The translations under genes were made by a program, and so were the position numbers. A DNA stretch of 64,000 nt from Polycyclovorans sp. (GTDB taxonomy: Bacteria; Pseudomonadota; Gammaproteobacteria; Nevskiales; Nevskiaceae), in contig PAKU01000013.1 of NCBI GenBank assembly GCA_002706265.1, forward strand, positions 1 through 64,000, read 5' to 3'. How positions within the stretch are numbered: the first letter of the stretch is position 1; every line of letters starts with the position of its first letter. Below are positions 44,400 through 53,353 of this stretch, piece after piece. The notes beneath the pieces were generated by a model. It saw only the letters and a program-made list of their open reading frames with translations. It was not told the DNA's origin and did no database searches.

Positions 44400-46042
44400 C
44401 CCCCTCAACGGCGTCAGAAATTCAGGCCGAGATGGCGGCCTTGAACCTCGCCTATCAGGCGCGCCTCACCGACGACCTGCTGGCCTTGCAGGCGCAGGCT
44501 GCGCCCCTGGCCCAGCCCGATGTCGATGTGGCAGCTCCGCTGGCCCGCCTGTTGCCCGCCCTGCATCAATTGATCGGCTCGGCAGGCACCTTTGGCGAAG
44601 TGGCCTTGAGTGAGGCCGCACGCGCGCTGGAGCTGCAGTTGCGCAGCCGGCAGCGGCAGGCTGCGGCCTGGCCCTTGGACGAACGCAAGGCGGTGGTCGA
44701 GACGGTGCGGGGCTTCTCGCGTTTGCGCACCGGGCAGGATCCGCACACGGCCAGCGTTGCGCCGGGGGTCATCAGCGGCCAGGTTCGGCGCGTGGACGTG
44801 CTTGAAGATGACCCCTCGATTCTCAGCATGCTGGTCAGTTCGCTGCGCAGTTTCGGTTATGCCGCCGAGGGCCACGCCAGCGTTGCCGCGCTGGAACGGT
44901 CGCTGGCGCGGCGGCGGCCCGACGCGATGATCGTCGACGTGCATCTGGGGGCCGAGGGCGGCAACGGCCTGGCCCTGCTGGAGGCCCTGCAGGACCGGCG
45001 CCATCCGCCCATCCCCACCCTGGTGATCACCACCCGGGATGACTTCGAGCATCGGCTGCGGGCGGTGCGGGCCGGCGCCGTGGGCTTCTTCAGCAAGCCG
45101 GTGGACTTGCCGCAGCTGGAAAACCGGCTTGAGCTGTGTTTCGACGACTACCGTGGCGAACCGTTTCGAGTGGTGGCGGTGGACGATGATCCCCTGCTGC
45201 TGGCGCGCTACCAGCTGGTGCTGGGGCGGGCGGGGGTCGGCGTGTATGCCGTGTCCGACCCCGCGCAACTGCATGAGACCCTGAACGCCGTCGTGCCGGA
45301 CCTGCTGTTGCTCGACGTGCAGATGCCGGGCTGCACCGGCGCAGAACTGGCGCAGATGGTGCGCTTTGACGAGCGCTGGATCGGGCTGCCGATCATCTAC
45401 GTCTCGGCCGAGGCCGACGTGGGCCTGCAGACCGCCGCCATGGTGCGGGGCGGCGACGAATTCATGATCAAACCGATTGACGACAGCATTCTGGTGGCCA
45501 CCGTACTGTCGCGGGCGCGGCGTTCGCGGGCACTCGCCAATGCGCTGGCGCGGGACAGCCTCACCGGCCTGTTGAAGCACGGCGCCGCCAAGGAGCAGTT
45601 GTCGCAGGCGCTGTCACGCGCCGTGCGCGCCGGCCAGCCGTGTTCGATCGCGATGATCGATCTCGATCACTTCAAGCAGGTCAATGACACCCACGGCCAT
45701 GCCACGGGCGACAAGGTGATCCGCGCACTGGCCAGCCTGTTGAAGAACAGCCTGCGCAAGGACGACATCGTTGGCCGCTATGGCGGCGAAGAGTTTCTGG
45801 TGGTGATGAACAACCTCACCGCGCCCGCCGCAGCGGCCAAGCTGGACCGGCTGCGCACGCAATTCTCGGCCCTGGAGTTCCAGGGCGCCGAGGCGCCGTT
45901 TCAGGTCAGTTTCAGCGCCGGGGTCAGTGATTCCCGCAGCGTTTCCGATGTGGCCGACGTGCTGATCGAGGCCGATGCCGCCCTGTATCGCGCCAAGGAT
46001 GCCGGCCGCAACCGGGTCATGACGGCGGACGACTTCACCTGA
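44396..46042 (+). CDS. Hpt-REC-REC-GGDEF diguanylate cyclase
   Basis: This 548-residue protein starts in an ATGA overlap with the REC gene. Residues about 15-95 form an Hpt-like domain with a His in LHQLIGSAGTFG. Two REC domains follow (Asp in MIVDVHLGAEGG and in LLLLDVQMPGCTG), then a GGDEF domain from about residue 385: DSLTGLLKHGA, IDLDHFKQVNDTHGH and the active site YGGEEF. An inhibitory I-site is present as RKDD five residues before GGEEF, so product feedback by c-di-GMP is expected. Kinase, REC and this protein form a phosphorelay-to-c-di-GMP operon. Confidence 0.93.
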   Translation: MTPSTASEIQAEMAALNLAYQARLTDDLLALQAQAAPLAQPDVDVAAPLARLLPALHQLIGSAGTFGEVALSEAARALELQLRSRQRQAAAWPLDERKAVVETVRGFSRLRTGQDPHTASVAPGVISGQVRRVDVLEDDPSILSMLVSSLRSFGYAAEGHASVAALERSLARRRPDAMIVDVHLGAEGGNGLALLEALQDRRHPPIPTLVITTRDDFEHRLRAVRAGAVGFFSKPVDLPQLENRLELCFDDYRGEPFRVVAVDDDPLLLARYQLVLGRAGVGVYAVSDPAQLHETLNAVVPDLLLLDVQMPGCTGAELAQMVRFDERWIGLPIIYVSAEADVGLQTAAMVRGGDEFMIKPIDDSILVATVLSRARRSRALANALARDSLTGLLKHGAAKEQLSQALSRAVRAGQPCSIAMIDLDHFKQVNDTHGHATGDKVIRALASLLKNSLRKDDIVGRYGGEEFLVVMNNLTAPAAAAKLDRLRTQFSALEFQGAEAPFQVSFSAGVSDSRSVSDVADVLIEADAALYRAKDAGRNRVMTADDFT

Positions 46043-46405
46043 TCAGTTGAGGACGCGATAGCCCCGGCCGCGCAGGCAGTTGCGCAGCACCTGATCTTTC
46101 TCGCGCTCACCGCTGGCCGCGCCGCGGGCGCCGCCGACCACCCCGCCGGCGCCCGCGCCTCGGGCCACGTCACCGCTGTTGCCGAAAATCGCGCCCAGGG
46201 CCGCGCCTATCGCGGCGCCGAACCCGGCGCTCTTGGCGGCCTTGCCGCCGGTGGAAACCTGGCTTGCGTAGGTCTCGCACTCGGCATGGTCGCGCTCGTA
46301 CTGCGCCATATTGGTGTTCTGGGTGTCGACGATGACGCGGTTGCGCGCGCAGCCGGCCGCGCTGACGGTCACCGCCACCAGCAGGATCAACAAGCAAGAT
46401 TTCAT
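46043..46405 (-). CDS. glycine-zipper lipoprotein
   Basis: The 120-residue protein starts with a signal (SCLLILLVAVTVSAAGC) whose end resembles a lipobox, with the cysteine near residue 19. After a polar stretch with two Cys (ECETYASQ and RNCLRGRGYRVLN) comes a glycine-zipper segment (GFGAAIGAALGAIFGNSGDVARGAGAGGVVGGARG, in part), which inserts in or packs against membranes. Such proteins are common outer membrane lipoproteins of unknown function. It is convergent with the diguanylate cyclase gene. Confidence 0.82.
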   Translation of the reverse strand: MKSCLLILLVAVTVSAAGCARNRVIVDTQNTNMAQYERDHAECETYASQVSTGGKAAKSAGFGAAIGAALGAIFGNSGDVARGAGAGGVVGGARGAASGEREKDQVLRNCLRGRGYRVLN

Positions 46406-46485
46406 GGGAGGTCTCCGCGAGGGGTAAGGACGCACCTGCACATCATGCGCGTCATGGCTGAGCGCTGGCCGACTGACCGCGGCCA

Positions 46486-47145
46486 TCAGCCTCCGCGCAG
46501 CGAGCGGATCGGCCAGCCGCGCTGCTCGGCTTCCAGTTTCAGCACCGGGTCGGGGTCGATGGCCACGGCGAGGTCGGCGGCCTCAAGCAGGGGCAGGTCG
46601 TTGCGCGAGTCGCTGTAAAAAGTGACGTGCTCGAAGGTCTGCGGATGATCTTCACGCCACTGCGCGAGGCGGATGACCTTGCCCTGCTGAAAGTTGGGCA
46701 CACCGCTGATGCGGCCGGTGAACCGGCCGTCGATCTCTTCCGGGTCAGTGGCGATCAGCGCGTCCACGCCCAGGCGCTCGGCAATCGGCGCGGTGATGTA
46801 CCGGTTGGTGGCGGTCATGATCAGGGTGAAATCGCCGGCGGCCTTGTGCTGGGCGATGAGCGGCTGCGCGCCGGGGGCGATGACCGGTTCGATCTGGTGG
46901 GTCACAAAGGCCGCGCGCCACGCGTCGAGGCGCGCACGCGGGTGCTCGGTCAGCGGTTTGAAGCTGAATGCGCAGAAGGCTGCAATGTCGAGCGTGCCGG
47001 CCTGGTAGTCCTGATAGAAGCGCAGGTTTTCCTGGGCGTAGGCCTCGGCGTCGACCACGCCCTGCTGACACAGAAACTGACCCCAGAGAAAGTCGGAGTC
47101 CGCCATGAGCAGGGTGTGATCAAGGTCAAAGATGGCCAGGCGCAT
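46486..47145 (-). CDS. HAD-IB family hydrolase (SerB-like phosphatase)
   Basis: The 219-residue HAD phosphatase has the nucleophile motif LAIFDLDHTLL (first Asp and acid/base Asp), motif II IMTATNR and motif IV YSDSRNDLPLL. Members of this HAD-IB subfamily resemble SerB and are often encoded beside rppH and ptsP in proteobacteria. It is divergent from rppH. The substrate is unknown; histidinol-phosphate and phosphoserine-like compounds are handled by relatives. Confidence 0.9.
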   Translation of the reverse strand: MRLAIFDLDHTLLMADSDFLWGQFLCQQGVVDAEAYAQENLRFYQDYQAGTLDIAAFCAFSFKPLTEHPRARLDAWRAAFVTHQIEPVIAPGAQPLIAQHKAAGDFTLIMTATNRYITAPIAERLGVDALIATDPEEIDGRFTGRISGVPNFQQGKVIRLAQWREDHPQTFEHVTFYSDSRNDLPLLEAADLAVAIDPDPVLKLEAEQRGWPIRSLRGG

Positions 47146-47234
47146 GGGGCCCTCGCAGGCGGTGGAATGAATTGCCGCGCCGGTTCGCGCTGTGAAAGAA
47201 TCGTGACATTGTTTTGACTGAATTTTACGAGCCC

Positions 47235-47729
47235 GTGATCGACGCTGAAGGCTTTCGCCCCAATGTCGGCATCATTATCTGTGATGGCCGAGGACACCTG
47301 TTGTGGGCCAAGCGCATTGGCCAGCAGTCGTGGCAGTTTCCGCAGGGCGGCATCGACGCGGGCGAGTCGGCCGAGCAGGCCATGTACCGCGAACTGCACG
47401 AAGAACTGGGCCTGCAACCCGAGCACGTGCGGGTCATGGGCGCCACGCAGCGCTGGCTGCGGTATCGCTTGCCGGCGCAGTTGGTGCGTCGCCGCACCGG
47501 TCGCACCTGCATTGGTCAGAAGCAGCGCTGGTTCGCGCTGGAACTGGTGGCCGACGAGTCGCTGGTGCGCTTCGACGCGGTGGGCCATCCCGAATTCGAT
47601 GGCTGGCGCTGGGTGGACTACTGGCACCCGCTGAGCGAGGTGGTGGCCTTCAAGCGCGATGTTTACCGATCGGCGCTGCGTGAACTGGCGCCGCTGGTGA
47701 TTCCGCGCCGCTTCGGCTCAGCGCGGTAG
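47235..47729 (+). CDS. rppH: RNA pyrophosphohydrolase RppH
   Basis: RppH removes pyrophosphate from mRNA 5' ends and starts decay. The Nudix box [23 protein letters not shown] is complete, with SWQFPQ just before it. The start is chosen at GTG 47235 because it yields [15 protein letters not shown], the conserved RppH beginning (164 residues); a TTG at 47214 would add seven residues (TEFYEP). Neither has a strong ribosome-binding site. It is a well-conserved gene of normal length. Confidence 0.92.
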   Translation: MIDAEGFRPNVGIIICDGRGHLLWAKRIGQQSWQFPQGGIDAGESAEQAMYRELHEELGLQPEHVRVMGATQRWLRYRLPAQLVRRRTGRTCIGQKQRWFALELVADESLVRFDAVGHPEFDGWRWVDYWHPLSEVVAFKRDVYRSALRELAPLVIPRRFGSAR

Positions 47730-47881
47730 CGGACGGCTACGCGCCACGGTTGGCCGTGGCGCGCGACGATGTGCACGCCACGGCGCCGCAGAGCCGCCTG
47801 CACTGACCGGGGCCGGCTCATGCCCTTGCGCGACCCAGTGGACAGGGGGCACGAACGGGCACGAGCGGCCAGGTCGGTGAA

Positions 47882-48571
47882 TCAGCTTGCCGGCAGTTCG
47901 CTGACGGCTTCCTGTTCGAAATTGGCCGAGATGTGCTGCTGCCCCCAAGTGGCCATCTTGGGGTAGACCTGCTCCCACGCGGCGAGGATCTCGCCCACCG
48001 GCACGTCGGGCCTGCTGCCGTGATCGCGCAGGTATTCCATGTGCTTGCGGCCCGACTGATCGAGCGGATGGAACAGCGAGTCGTTCTGGCCGTCGAACTC
48101 CAGCGGGCGCACGCCGGCCTTGTCGCACAGCGTCCGGTTGAAAGCCGGGGTGGCCTTCACCCAGCGGTCATCGATCCACAGTTCGGTGTAGCCGTGGTAG
48201 ACGAACTCGTCGGTTTCCATCAGGTCGCGCAGGCGCGGGCTGGTCAGGTGGTTCTTGACGTCGGCAAAGCCCACCCGTGCCGGGATGCCTGCCGCTCTGG
48301 CGGTTGCGGCGAGCAGGGCCGCCTTGGAGACGCAGAAGCCGCTGCCGGCTTCGATCACGACGCTGGCGGTGAAGCAGCGGTCGATGGCCTGAATGGCGTA
48401 GGGGTCGTAGCGGAATCCGTCACGCACGGCGTAATACAGCGCCACCGCGCGTTCGCGCACCGAGCTGATGCCGTTCGTGGTTTTGTGCGCCAGCGCCCGC
48501 ACGGCGGGGTGGTCCGAGTCCACATGCGGGCCGGCCTGCAGATAGCGACTCACGTCCTCGGGTGCGGTCAT
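47882..48571 (-). CDS. transglutaminase-like domain protein
   Basis: The 229-residue protein has a transglutaminase/protease-like core: AGSGFCVSKAALLAATARAAGIPARVGFADV carries the Cys (near residue 81), YHGYTELWIDDRWVKATPAFN the His and the third position, where the usual DPT reads TPAF. It may be a Cys peptidase or amidase, and has no signal peptide. Its ATG overlaps the stop of the SDR gene upstream, and it is the last gene of the acyl-CoA operon. Its role there is unclear. A GTG nine bases upstream is an alternative start. Confidence 0.85.
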   Translation of the reverse strand: MTAPEDVSRYLQAGPHVDSDHPAVRALAHKTTNGISSVRERAVALYYAVRDGFRYDPYAIQAIDRCFTASVVIEAGSGFCVSKAALLAATARAAGIPARVGFADVKNHLTSPRLRDLMETDEFVYHGYTELWIDDRWVKATPAFNRTLCDKAGVRPLEFDGQNDSLFHPLDQSGRKHMEYLRDHGSRPDVPVGEILAAWEQVYPKMATWGQQHISANFEQEAVSELPAS

Positions 48572-49428
48572 GACAGGCACTTGGGCATCGTCGACAGGGG
48601 AAAACCGTCAAAGGGCTTGGAGCGATCGGTGGGCACCGGGGCCCAGGTGTGGCGCGCGTTGGGCACGCCGCCGTCGATGCGGATGCAGGAGCCGGTAATG
48701 AAGGCGGCTCCCGGCGAGAGCAGGAAGGTGATGGCGGCGGAGACCTCGGCCTCGTTGCCGTAGCGGCCCAGCGGCACCTTGTCCTTGAGTCGCCGCAGCT
48801 CGGCCTGCATGGCCTCGTCGTAGGTGTCGAAACCGCTGGAGGCGATCCAGCCGGGGGCGACGGCGTTGACGCGCACATCGGACTGCGCCCACTCGCAGGC
48901 CGCGCTCTCGGTGAAATTGAGCATGCCCGCACGCGCCGCGCCGGTGTGCGCCATGGTCGGCATGCCGCCCCAGATGTCGGCGATGATGTTGACGATGCTG
49001 CCGCCGTGCGCGGCCATCCACTGGTTGTAGGCCTCGCGCGCCACGATGAAGCCGCCGGTGAGATTGTTGCGGATCACCGCTTCCCAGCCCTTCACCGAGA
49101 GATCTTTCACCTGGGAGGGATACTGGCCGCCGGCGTTGTTGACCAGCGCGTGGATGGCGCCGTGCTGGGCGATGACGTCGGCGATCATCTGCTTGACCGT
49201 TGCTTCCTCGCGAATGTCGCAGACATGGCAGCTCACCTTGCCGCCCAGCGATTCGATCTCGGCCTTCACCGCCTCCAGTTTTTCGATCTTGCGACCGACG
49301 ATGGCCACCTGGGCACCCAGGCTGGCGAGTTCGTGTGCGGTGCAGCGGCCGATGCCGCTGCCGCCCCCGGTGACGATATGGGTTTGGCCCTTGAACAGGT
49401 CAGGCTTGAAGACGGAACGGTAGGTCAT
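48568..49428 (-). CDS. SDR of the PECR / 2,4-dienoyl-CoA reductase type
   Basis: The 286-residue Rossmann enzyme has the nucleotide motif VTGGGSGIGR, NNAGGQYPSQV and GGSIVNIIAD. The usual YxxxK is replaced by HTGAARAG, the signature of peroxisomal trans-2-enoyl-CoA reductase and dienoyl-CoA reductase relatives, so this is a subfamily trait, not damage. SPGAAFITGSCIRIDGG ends the fold, and a longer tail follows. It would reduce an enoyl- or dienoyl-CoA with NADPH, in keeping with the acyl-CoA operon. It overlaps the transglutaminase-like gene. Confidence 0.87.
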   Translation of the reverse strand: MTYRSVFKPDLFKGQTHIVTGGGSGIGRCTAHELASLGAQVAIVGRKIEKLEAVKAEIESLGGKVSCHVCDIREEATVKQMIADVIAQHGAIHALVNNAGGQYPSQVKDLSVKGWEAVIRNNLTGGFIVAREAYNQWMAAHGGSIVNIIADIWGGMPTMAHTGAARAGMLNFTESAACEWAQSDVRVNAVAPGWIASSGFDTYDEAMQAELRRLKDKVPLGRYGNEAEVSAAITFLLSPGAAFITGSCIRIDGGVPNARHTWAPVPTDRSKPFDGFPLSTMPKCLS

Positions 49429-49470
49429 GGTGACTCCAGATTGAGATTGATCGGCAGCCGCGCGCGGTGC

Positions 49471-49902
49471 TCAGCGCATCAGCAGGTTCATGGTGGCGAC
49501 GACGACCGGCTTGTCCGGCGTGGTCTGCCAGGCTTCGATCCGCAGGTTGCTGACGCGCTTGCCAAGCTTGACCACGTAGACGTTGGCGAACGTGTCTTGC
49601 GCGCGGCAGGACAGCAGGTAGTCGATGCCGAAATTGATGGTCTTCGGGATGGATTGCGCATCGGTGCTCCACAGCATGTGAAGGATGCCGGCGCACTCCA
49701 TGAAACCGCCAACCGCGCCGCCGTGCAGCGCCGGCAATACCGGATTGCCGATCAGGCTGGGCTCGTAAGGCAGCACGCAGGTGAGCGACTCGCCCCTCAC
49801 GTCGACCCGCAGGCCGAGCATGTGGGCAAAGGGGACGGCCTGCGGCAGCAGCGCCCAGTCATTGCGCCGGCGAATGTCGGCGAGGGTGTCGGCCAGGCTC
49901 AT
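49471..49902 (-). CDS. PaaI-type hotdog thioesterase (downstream copy)
   Basis: The 143-residue hotdog protein has LPYEPSLIGNP and ALHGGAVGGFMECAGI, where the residue facing the substrate is Glu instead of the usual Asp. It ends TTPDKPVVVATMNLLMR, a normal end strand. It is paralogous to the neighbouring thioesterase, and its ATG overlaps that gene's stop. A hydrolase for acyl-CoA intermediates is likely; the two may form a heteromer. Confidence 0.87.
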   Translation of the reverse strand: MSLADTLADIRRRNDWALLPQAVPFAHMLGLRVDVRGESLTCVLPYEPSLIGNPVLPALHGGAVGGFMECAGILHMLWSTDAQSIPKTINFGIDYLLSCRAQDTFANVYVVKLGKRVSNLRIEAWQTTPDKPVVVATMNLLMR

Positions 49903-50357
49903 GGCAGTGTCGTCTTGGCGGTGAATGAGGGCTGGCCGGCGGTGAACATGAACACCCCGACGCAGGAGGCAAAGGGGTCTTCGAGATCGTCCTCGTAGCT
50001 GCAGCCGCGCACGAAGGCCAGTTCCGGCGTCAGCTTGTAGCAGTGCGCGCGGGTATGGACCTTGACGCCGGGCTTGGCCGGACGCAGGTAGTCGATGCGC
50101 ATGTCCAGCGTCGCCATGGGGCGGAACTCGCGGATGCGAAAGTACACGGCGAATCCGAAGGTGGTGTCGATCAATGCCGTCACGGCGCCGCCATGCAGGA
50201 CCCCGTTGTCCGGGTCACCGACAAAGTCGGGTCGATAGGGCAGGGCCAGCACGCAGCCGCCGTCTTCGGCGGCGACCGCCTCGATGCCAAGCCGTGCGGT
50301 GTAAGGGGAGATGGCCAGAAATCGGGCCCAGGCGGTCGTGTCGTGAGGAATGTTCAT
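49899..50357 (-). CDS. PaaI-type hotdog thioesterase (upstream copy)
   Basis: The 152-residue protein has LPYRPDFVGDPDNGVLHGGAVTALIDTTFGFAVYF with Asp at the catalytic position, TLDMRIDYLRPAKPG and GVFMFTAG. The ATG at 50357 shares one base with the MBL gene's stop, and its stop overlaps the next hotdog gene. The tandem, coupled arrangement suggests duplication followed by divergence. Role in the operon: release of CoA from acyl-CoA intermediates. Confidence 0.88.
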   Translation of the reverse strand: MNIPHDTTAWARFLAISPYTARLGIEAVAAEDGGCVLALPYRPDFVGDPDNGVLHGGAVTALIDTTFGFAVYFRIREFRPMATLDMRIDYLRPAKPGVKVHTRAHCYKLTPELAFVRGCSYEDDLEDPFASCVGVFMFTAGQPSFTAKTTLP

Positions 50358-51382
50358 CAAGTATTTGGGGTGGTGGCTGCAGTCGGCGAATGATGCCTTG
50401 GTGACCAGCGCGCGTCAGCGTCCTGGCGGATGTCGGACTGCTCTTCGAGGTACTGCAGGTGGGCGAGGGATTCGGTGAGTGCCAGAAAGCGGTCAAGCAC
50501 GTTGCGGCGCCGGCCATACACGGCGATCGCCACGTCCATGGCCTTCATGCCGGGTTGCAGACGCGTGCGGAAGCGCTCCAGCGCGCGCTGGTGGTGGCGA
50601 ATCAGTCCATGCGCGCGCGCCACGCCGCCGGCATAGACGCCGTGATGTGCGGGCATGATGCAGCGCAGGTCCAGTGCAGCGATCTGCTCAAGGCTCGCCA
50701 GGTAGTGGCGCAGCGGGTGGCGGTCGCCCCAGGGCAACAGGCTGAGATTCGGCGTGATGCGCTCCAGCAGCTGGTCGCCGGTCAGCAGCAGGCCGGCGGT
50801 GGGTTCGTGCAGGCAGAACTGCGCCACGCTGTGCCCGCCCTGCACCAGCACATCGAAGCGGTAGCGGCCGACCTGCAGCACCTCGCCGTGTTCGAGCGTG
50901 CGGGACCGAAATTGCGTGTCACAGGCCATGAACCGGGGCAGCAGGTCCCCGGTGATGGTGATGGCGTCGCCGTCCTCCATGCCGTGCAGGCCAAAGTATG
51001 CGCGGCAGGCGTCCATTGCCTGGGACGTGCCCAGTGCGGTCTGGTCGGCCGAGTCGCGCTCTTCCGGGCGCAGGTACACGACGGCGCCGGTGCGCTCGTG
51101 CAGCCAGCGCGCCAGCCCCAGGTGATCGGGATGATGATGCGAGACCACGATGCGGCTCAGACCGCCAGACAGCGGGCCGGTCAGCAGCCGTTCCCAGCAG
51201 GCGCGCGCGTCAGCCGAATCAACGCCGGTATCGAACAGCAGCCAGCCTGCGCCATCTCGAACGAGATACACGTTGACGTGATCGATGCCCTCGTCCAGCG
51301 GCTGCCGCAGCCGCAGGATGTCCGGCGCGACCTCAACGAGATCGTCCGGCGCCGCGGGGGGCTGGGCGGTTGTCGCGTTCAA
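50357..51382 (-). CDS. metallo-beta-lactamase-fold hydrolase
   Basis: The 341-residue protein has the binuclear metal motif VVSHHHPDHLG, a further His in QGGHSVAQFCL, the bridging Asp in LLTGDQLLERITP and the last His in MPAHHGVYAGG. A C-terminal helical extension resembles the LACTB2-like group. Such enzymes within acyl-CoA clusters may be thioesterases or glyoxalase-like hydrolases. The start is a TTG overlapping the dehydrogenase stop, with no ATG nearby. The function is not certain. Confidence 0.86.
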   Translation of the reverse strand: MNATTAQPPAAPDDLVEVAPDILRLRQPLDEGIDHVNVYLVRDGAGWLLFDTGVDSADARACWERLLTGPLSGGLSRIVVSHHHPDHLGLARWLHERTGAVVYLRPEERDSADQTALGTSQAMDACRAYFGLHGMEDGDAITITGDLLPRFMACDTQFRSRTLEHGEVLQVGRYRFDVLVQGGHSVAQFCLHEPTAGLLLTGDQLLERITPNLSLLPWGDRHPLRHYLASLEQIAALDLRCIMPAHHGVYAGGVARAHGLIRHHQRALERFRTRLQPGMKAMDVAIAVYGRRRNVLDRFLALTESLAHLQYLEEQSDIRQDADARWSPRHHSPTAATTPNT

Positions 51383-52524
51383 ATCCGCTTGGCCACTTCT
51401 TCGAGCATGACCTCGGTGGCGCCGCCGCCAATGGCCTGAATGCGCGCATCACGCGCCATGCGTTCGATGGCGGTTTCGCGCACGTAGCTCATGCCGCCGT
51501 GGAACTGCTGGCAGGTGTACATCACCTCGTTCACCAGTTCGCCGCAGTAGGCCTTGACCATCGACACTTCCTTGACGCACTCCTGCCCCTGAGCGTCGAG
51601 CCAGGCCGAGTGATACGCCAACTGGCGGCCGGCCGCGACCTTGGACGACAGCATCGCCAGACGCTGGCGGATGGTCTGCTTGTCCCACAGCACGGCGCCG
51701 AAGGCCTTGCGGTTGCGCACATAGTCGACGGTGAGGTCCAGCGCTTTCTGCGCCTCGCCCATGGCCTGCGCGCCCAGCACGATGCGCTCGTTCTGGAAGT
51801 TGCGCATGATCGAGTAGAAGCCCTTGTGCTCGCCGCCGATCAGGTTGGCGGCCGGCACGCGGCAGCCATCGAACACCAGCTCGGCGGTGTCGGAACTGAG
51901 CCAGCCGGTCTTCTTCAGGCTGCGGCCGACGCTGAAACCCGGCGTGCCCTTTTCCACCGCGAAGATCGAGATGCCGCGCGAGCCCTTGACCGTGGTGTCG
52001 GTCTTGGCGGCGACGAAATACAGATCACCGTGCACGCCGTTGGTGATGAACATCTTGCTGCCGGTGAGCACGTAGTGATCGCCGTCGCGCACCGCACGGG
52101 TCTTGATGCCGGCGACATCGGAGCCGGCATCCGGCTCGGTGACGGCCACCGCGCAGATGGTGGTGCCGGCGATGATGCCCGGCATCCAGCGGGCCAGTTG
52201 CTCGGGGCTGCCGAAGTTGCCGAGGTGCGGCGAGGCCATGTCGGTATGCACCAGCACCGTCACCGCGAAGCCGCCATAGCTCGAACGACCCAGCTCCTCG
52301 GCGAGGATGGCGCTGTACACCGTGTCCAGCTCCGCGCCGCCGTAGGTCGCCGAATAGCGGATGCCCAGATAGCCCAGTTCGCCCAGCTGGCGCAGCACCT
52401 CGCGCGGCACCATGCCGGTTTCTTCCCAGGCGTCGGCCTTCGGCACCACCTCGGTGTCGATGAAGCGCCGCAGGTTGTCGCGGAAGCGCAGGTGGTCTTC
52501 GGTGAGAAACGACATCTCGTTCAT
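51379..52524 (-). CDS. acyl-CoA dehydrogenase (LCAD/IVD-type base position)
   Basis: The 381-residue flavoprotein shows AVAVTEPDAGSDVAG, GSKMFITNGVHGD and FDGCRVPAANLIG. The usual YEGT base near the C-terminus reads AIGGGATEVM, so the base should be the Glu in MRNFQNERIVLG, as in long-chain and isovaleryl-CoA dehydrogenases. This points to a long or branched acyl-CoA substrate. The ATG at 52524 gives a complete N-terminus; the frame extends further upstream only by chance. It is the second such enzyme in the operon. Confidence 0.9.
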   Translation of the reverse strand: MNEMSFLTEDHLRFRDNLRRFIDTEVVPKADAWEETGMVPREVLRQLGELGYLGIRYSATYGGAELDTVYSAILAEELGRSSYGGFAVTVLVHTDMASPHLGNFGSPEQLARWMPGIIAGTTICAVAVTEPDAGSDVAGIKTRAVRDGDHYVLTGSKMFITNGVHGDLYFVAAKTDTTVKGSRGISIFAVEKGTPGFSVGRSLKKTGWLSSDTAELVFDGCRVPAANLIGGEHKGFYSIMRNFQNERIVLGAQAMGEAQKALDLTVDYVRNRKAFGAVLWDKQTIRQRLAMLSSKVAAGRQLAYHSAWLDAQGQECVKEVSMVKAYCGELVNEVMYTCQQFHGGMSYVRETAIERMARDARIQAIGGGATEVMLEEVAKRI

Positions 52525-52552
52525 GTCAGGCGTCTGCAGTGGAGGAGGGGAG

Positions 52553-53305
52553 TCACATCGTGGTGTAGCCGCCATCGACGACCAGTTCGGCGCCGACGAC
52601 GTAGGACGATTCATCCGAGGCCAGGAACAGCACGGCCTGCGAGACCTCATCGGGACGCGCCGGGCGACCGGTCAGCGTCATCGCCACGGCGGCCGAGTGG
52701 AACTCGGGCTGGGTCAGAAGATCCTTAGTCATCGGCGTGTCGATGACGCCAGGGTGGACGGAGTTCACCCGGATCTTGAACGGCGCCAGGTCCACGGCGC
52801 AGGACTTGGCCATCAGCCGCACGGCGCCTTTGGACGACTGGTAGGCCGTGGCGCTAGGGGCGCCGATGATGCCGTAGATCGACGAAATATTGATGATGGA
52901 ACCGGCGCCGGCCTTCTGCATGGCAGGGACCACGGCGCGAATGCCGAAGAAGCAGCCGCGCACGTTGACGTTGAACACGCGGTCCCATTCTTCGGTCGTG
53001 GTTTCGTGCACCGGCTTCATCAGCAGAATGCCGGCGTTGTTCACCAGCACGTCGATGCGGCCATAGCGCGCGATGGCGCCGTCCACCACGGTTTTCCACT
53101 GCGCCTCGTCGGTGACGTTGAGCGGCTGGAACTCGGCGCGGCCACCAGCCTTCTTGATGTCAGCGGCAACCTGCTCGCCGAGTTCGGCGTTCATGTCGCT
53201 GACGATGATCTGCCCGCCCTCGCGCGCCAGCAGTTCACAATGCGCGCGGCCCATGCCCATGGCGCCGCCGCTGACCAGAATCACTTTGTCTTGTACGCGT
53301 CCCAT
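52553..53305 (-). CDS. SDR family 3-hydroxyacyl dehydrogenase-like oxidoreductase
   Basis: This 250-residue classical SDR has VSGGAMGMGRAH, NNAGILLMKP, IINISSIYGIIG and the catalytic YQSSKGAVR. SIYGIIGAPSATAYQSSKG and DGGYTTM resemble 3-alpha/20-beta-hydroxysteroid and hydroxyacyl-CoA dehydrogenases. ATG at 53305 has AGGAGAG upstream; a GTG two codons earlier is too close to it. It probably oxidises a hydroxyacyl intermediate in the pathway; the substrate is unknown. Confidence 0.9.
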   Translation of the reverse strand: MGRVQDKVILVSGGAMGMGRAHCELLAREGGQIIVSDMNAELGEQVAADIKKAGGRAEFQPLNVTDEAQWKTVVDGAIARYGRIDVLVNNAGILLMKPVHETTTEEWDRVFNVNVRGCFFGIRAVVPAMQKAGAGSIINISSIYGIIGAPSATAYQSSKGAVRLMAKSCAVDLAPFKIRVNSVHPGVIDTPMTKDLLTQPEFHSAAVAMTLTGRPARPDEVSQAVLFLASDESSYVVGAELVVDGGYTTM

Positions 53306-53353
53306 CGTCACTCTCCTCGTTATATGTTTTGAGTCGTGCGGCCGGCTTTTTTG

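Noticed and set aside
48568..49428. SDR with a broken YxxxK active site
   Set aside because: HTGAARAG is the normal signature of the PECR/dienoyl-CoA reductase subfamily, so it is not a defect.
52553..53311. GTG start two codons upstream for the SDR
   Set aside because: The AGGAGAG ribosome-binding site is directly against the GTG but well spaced for the ATG at 53305.
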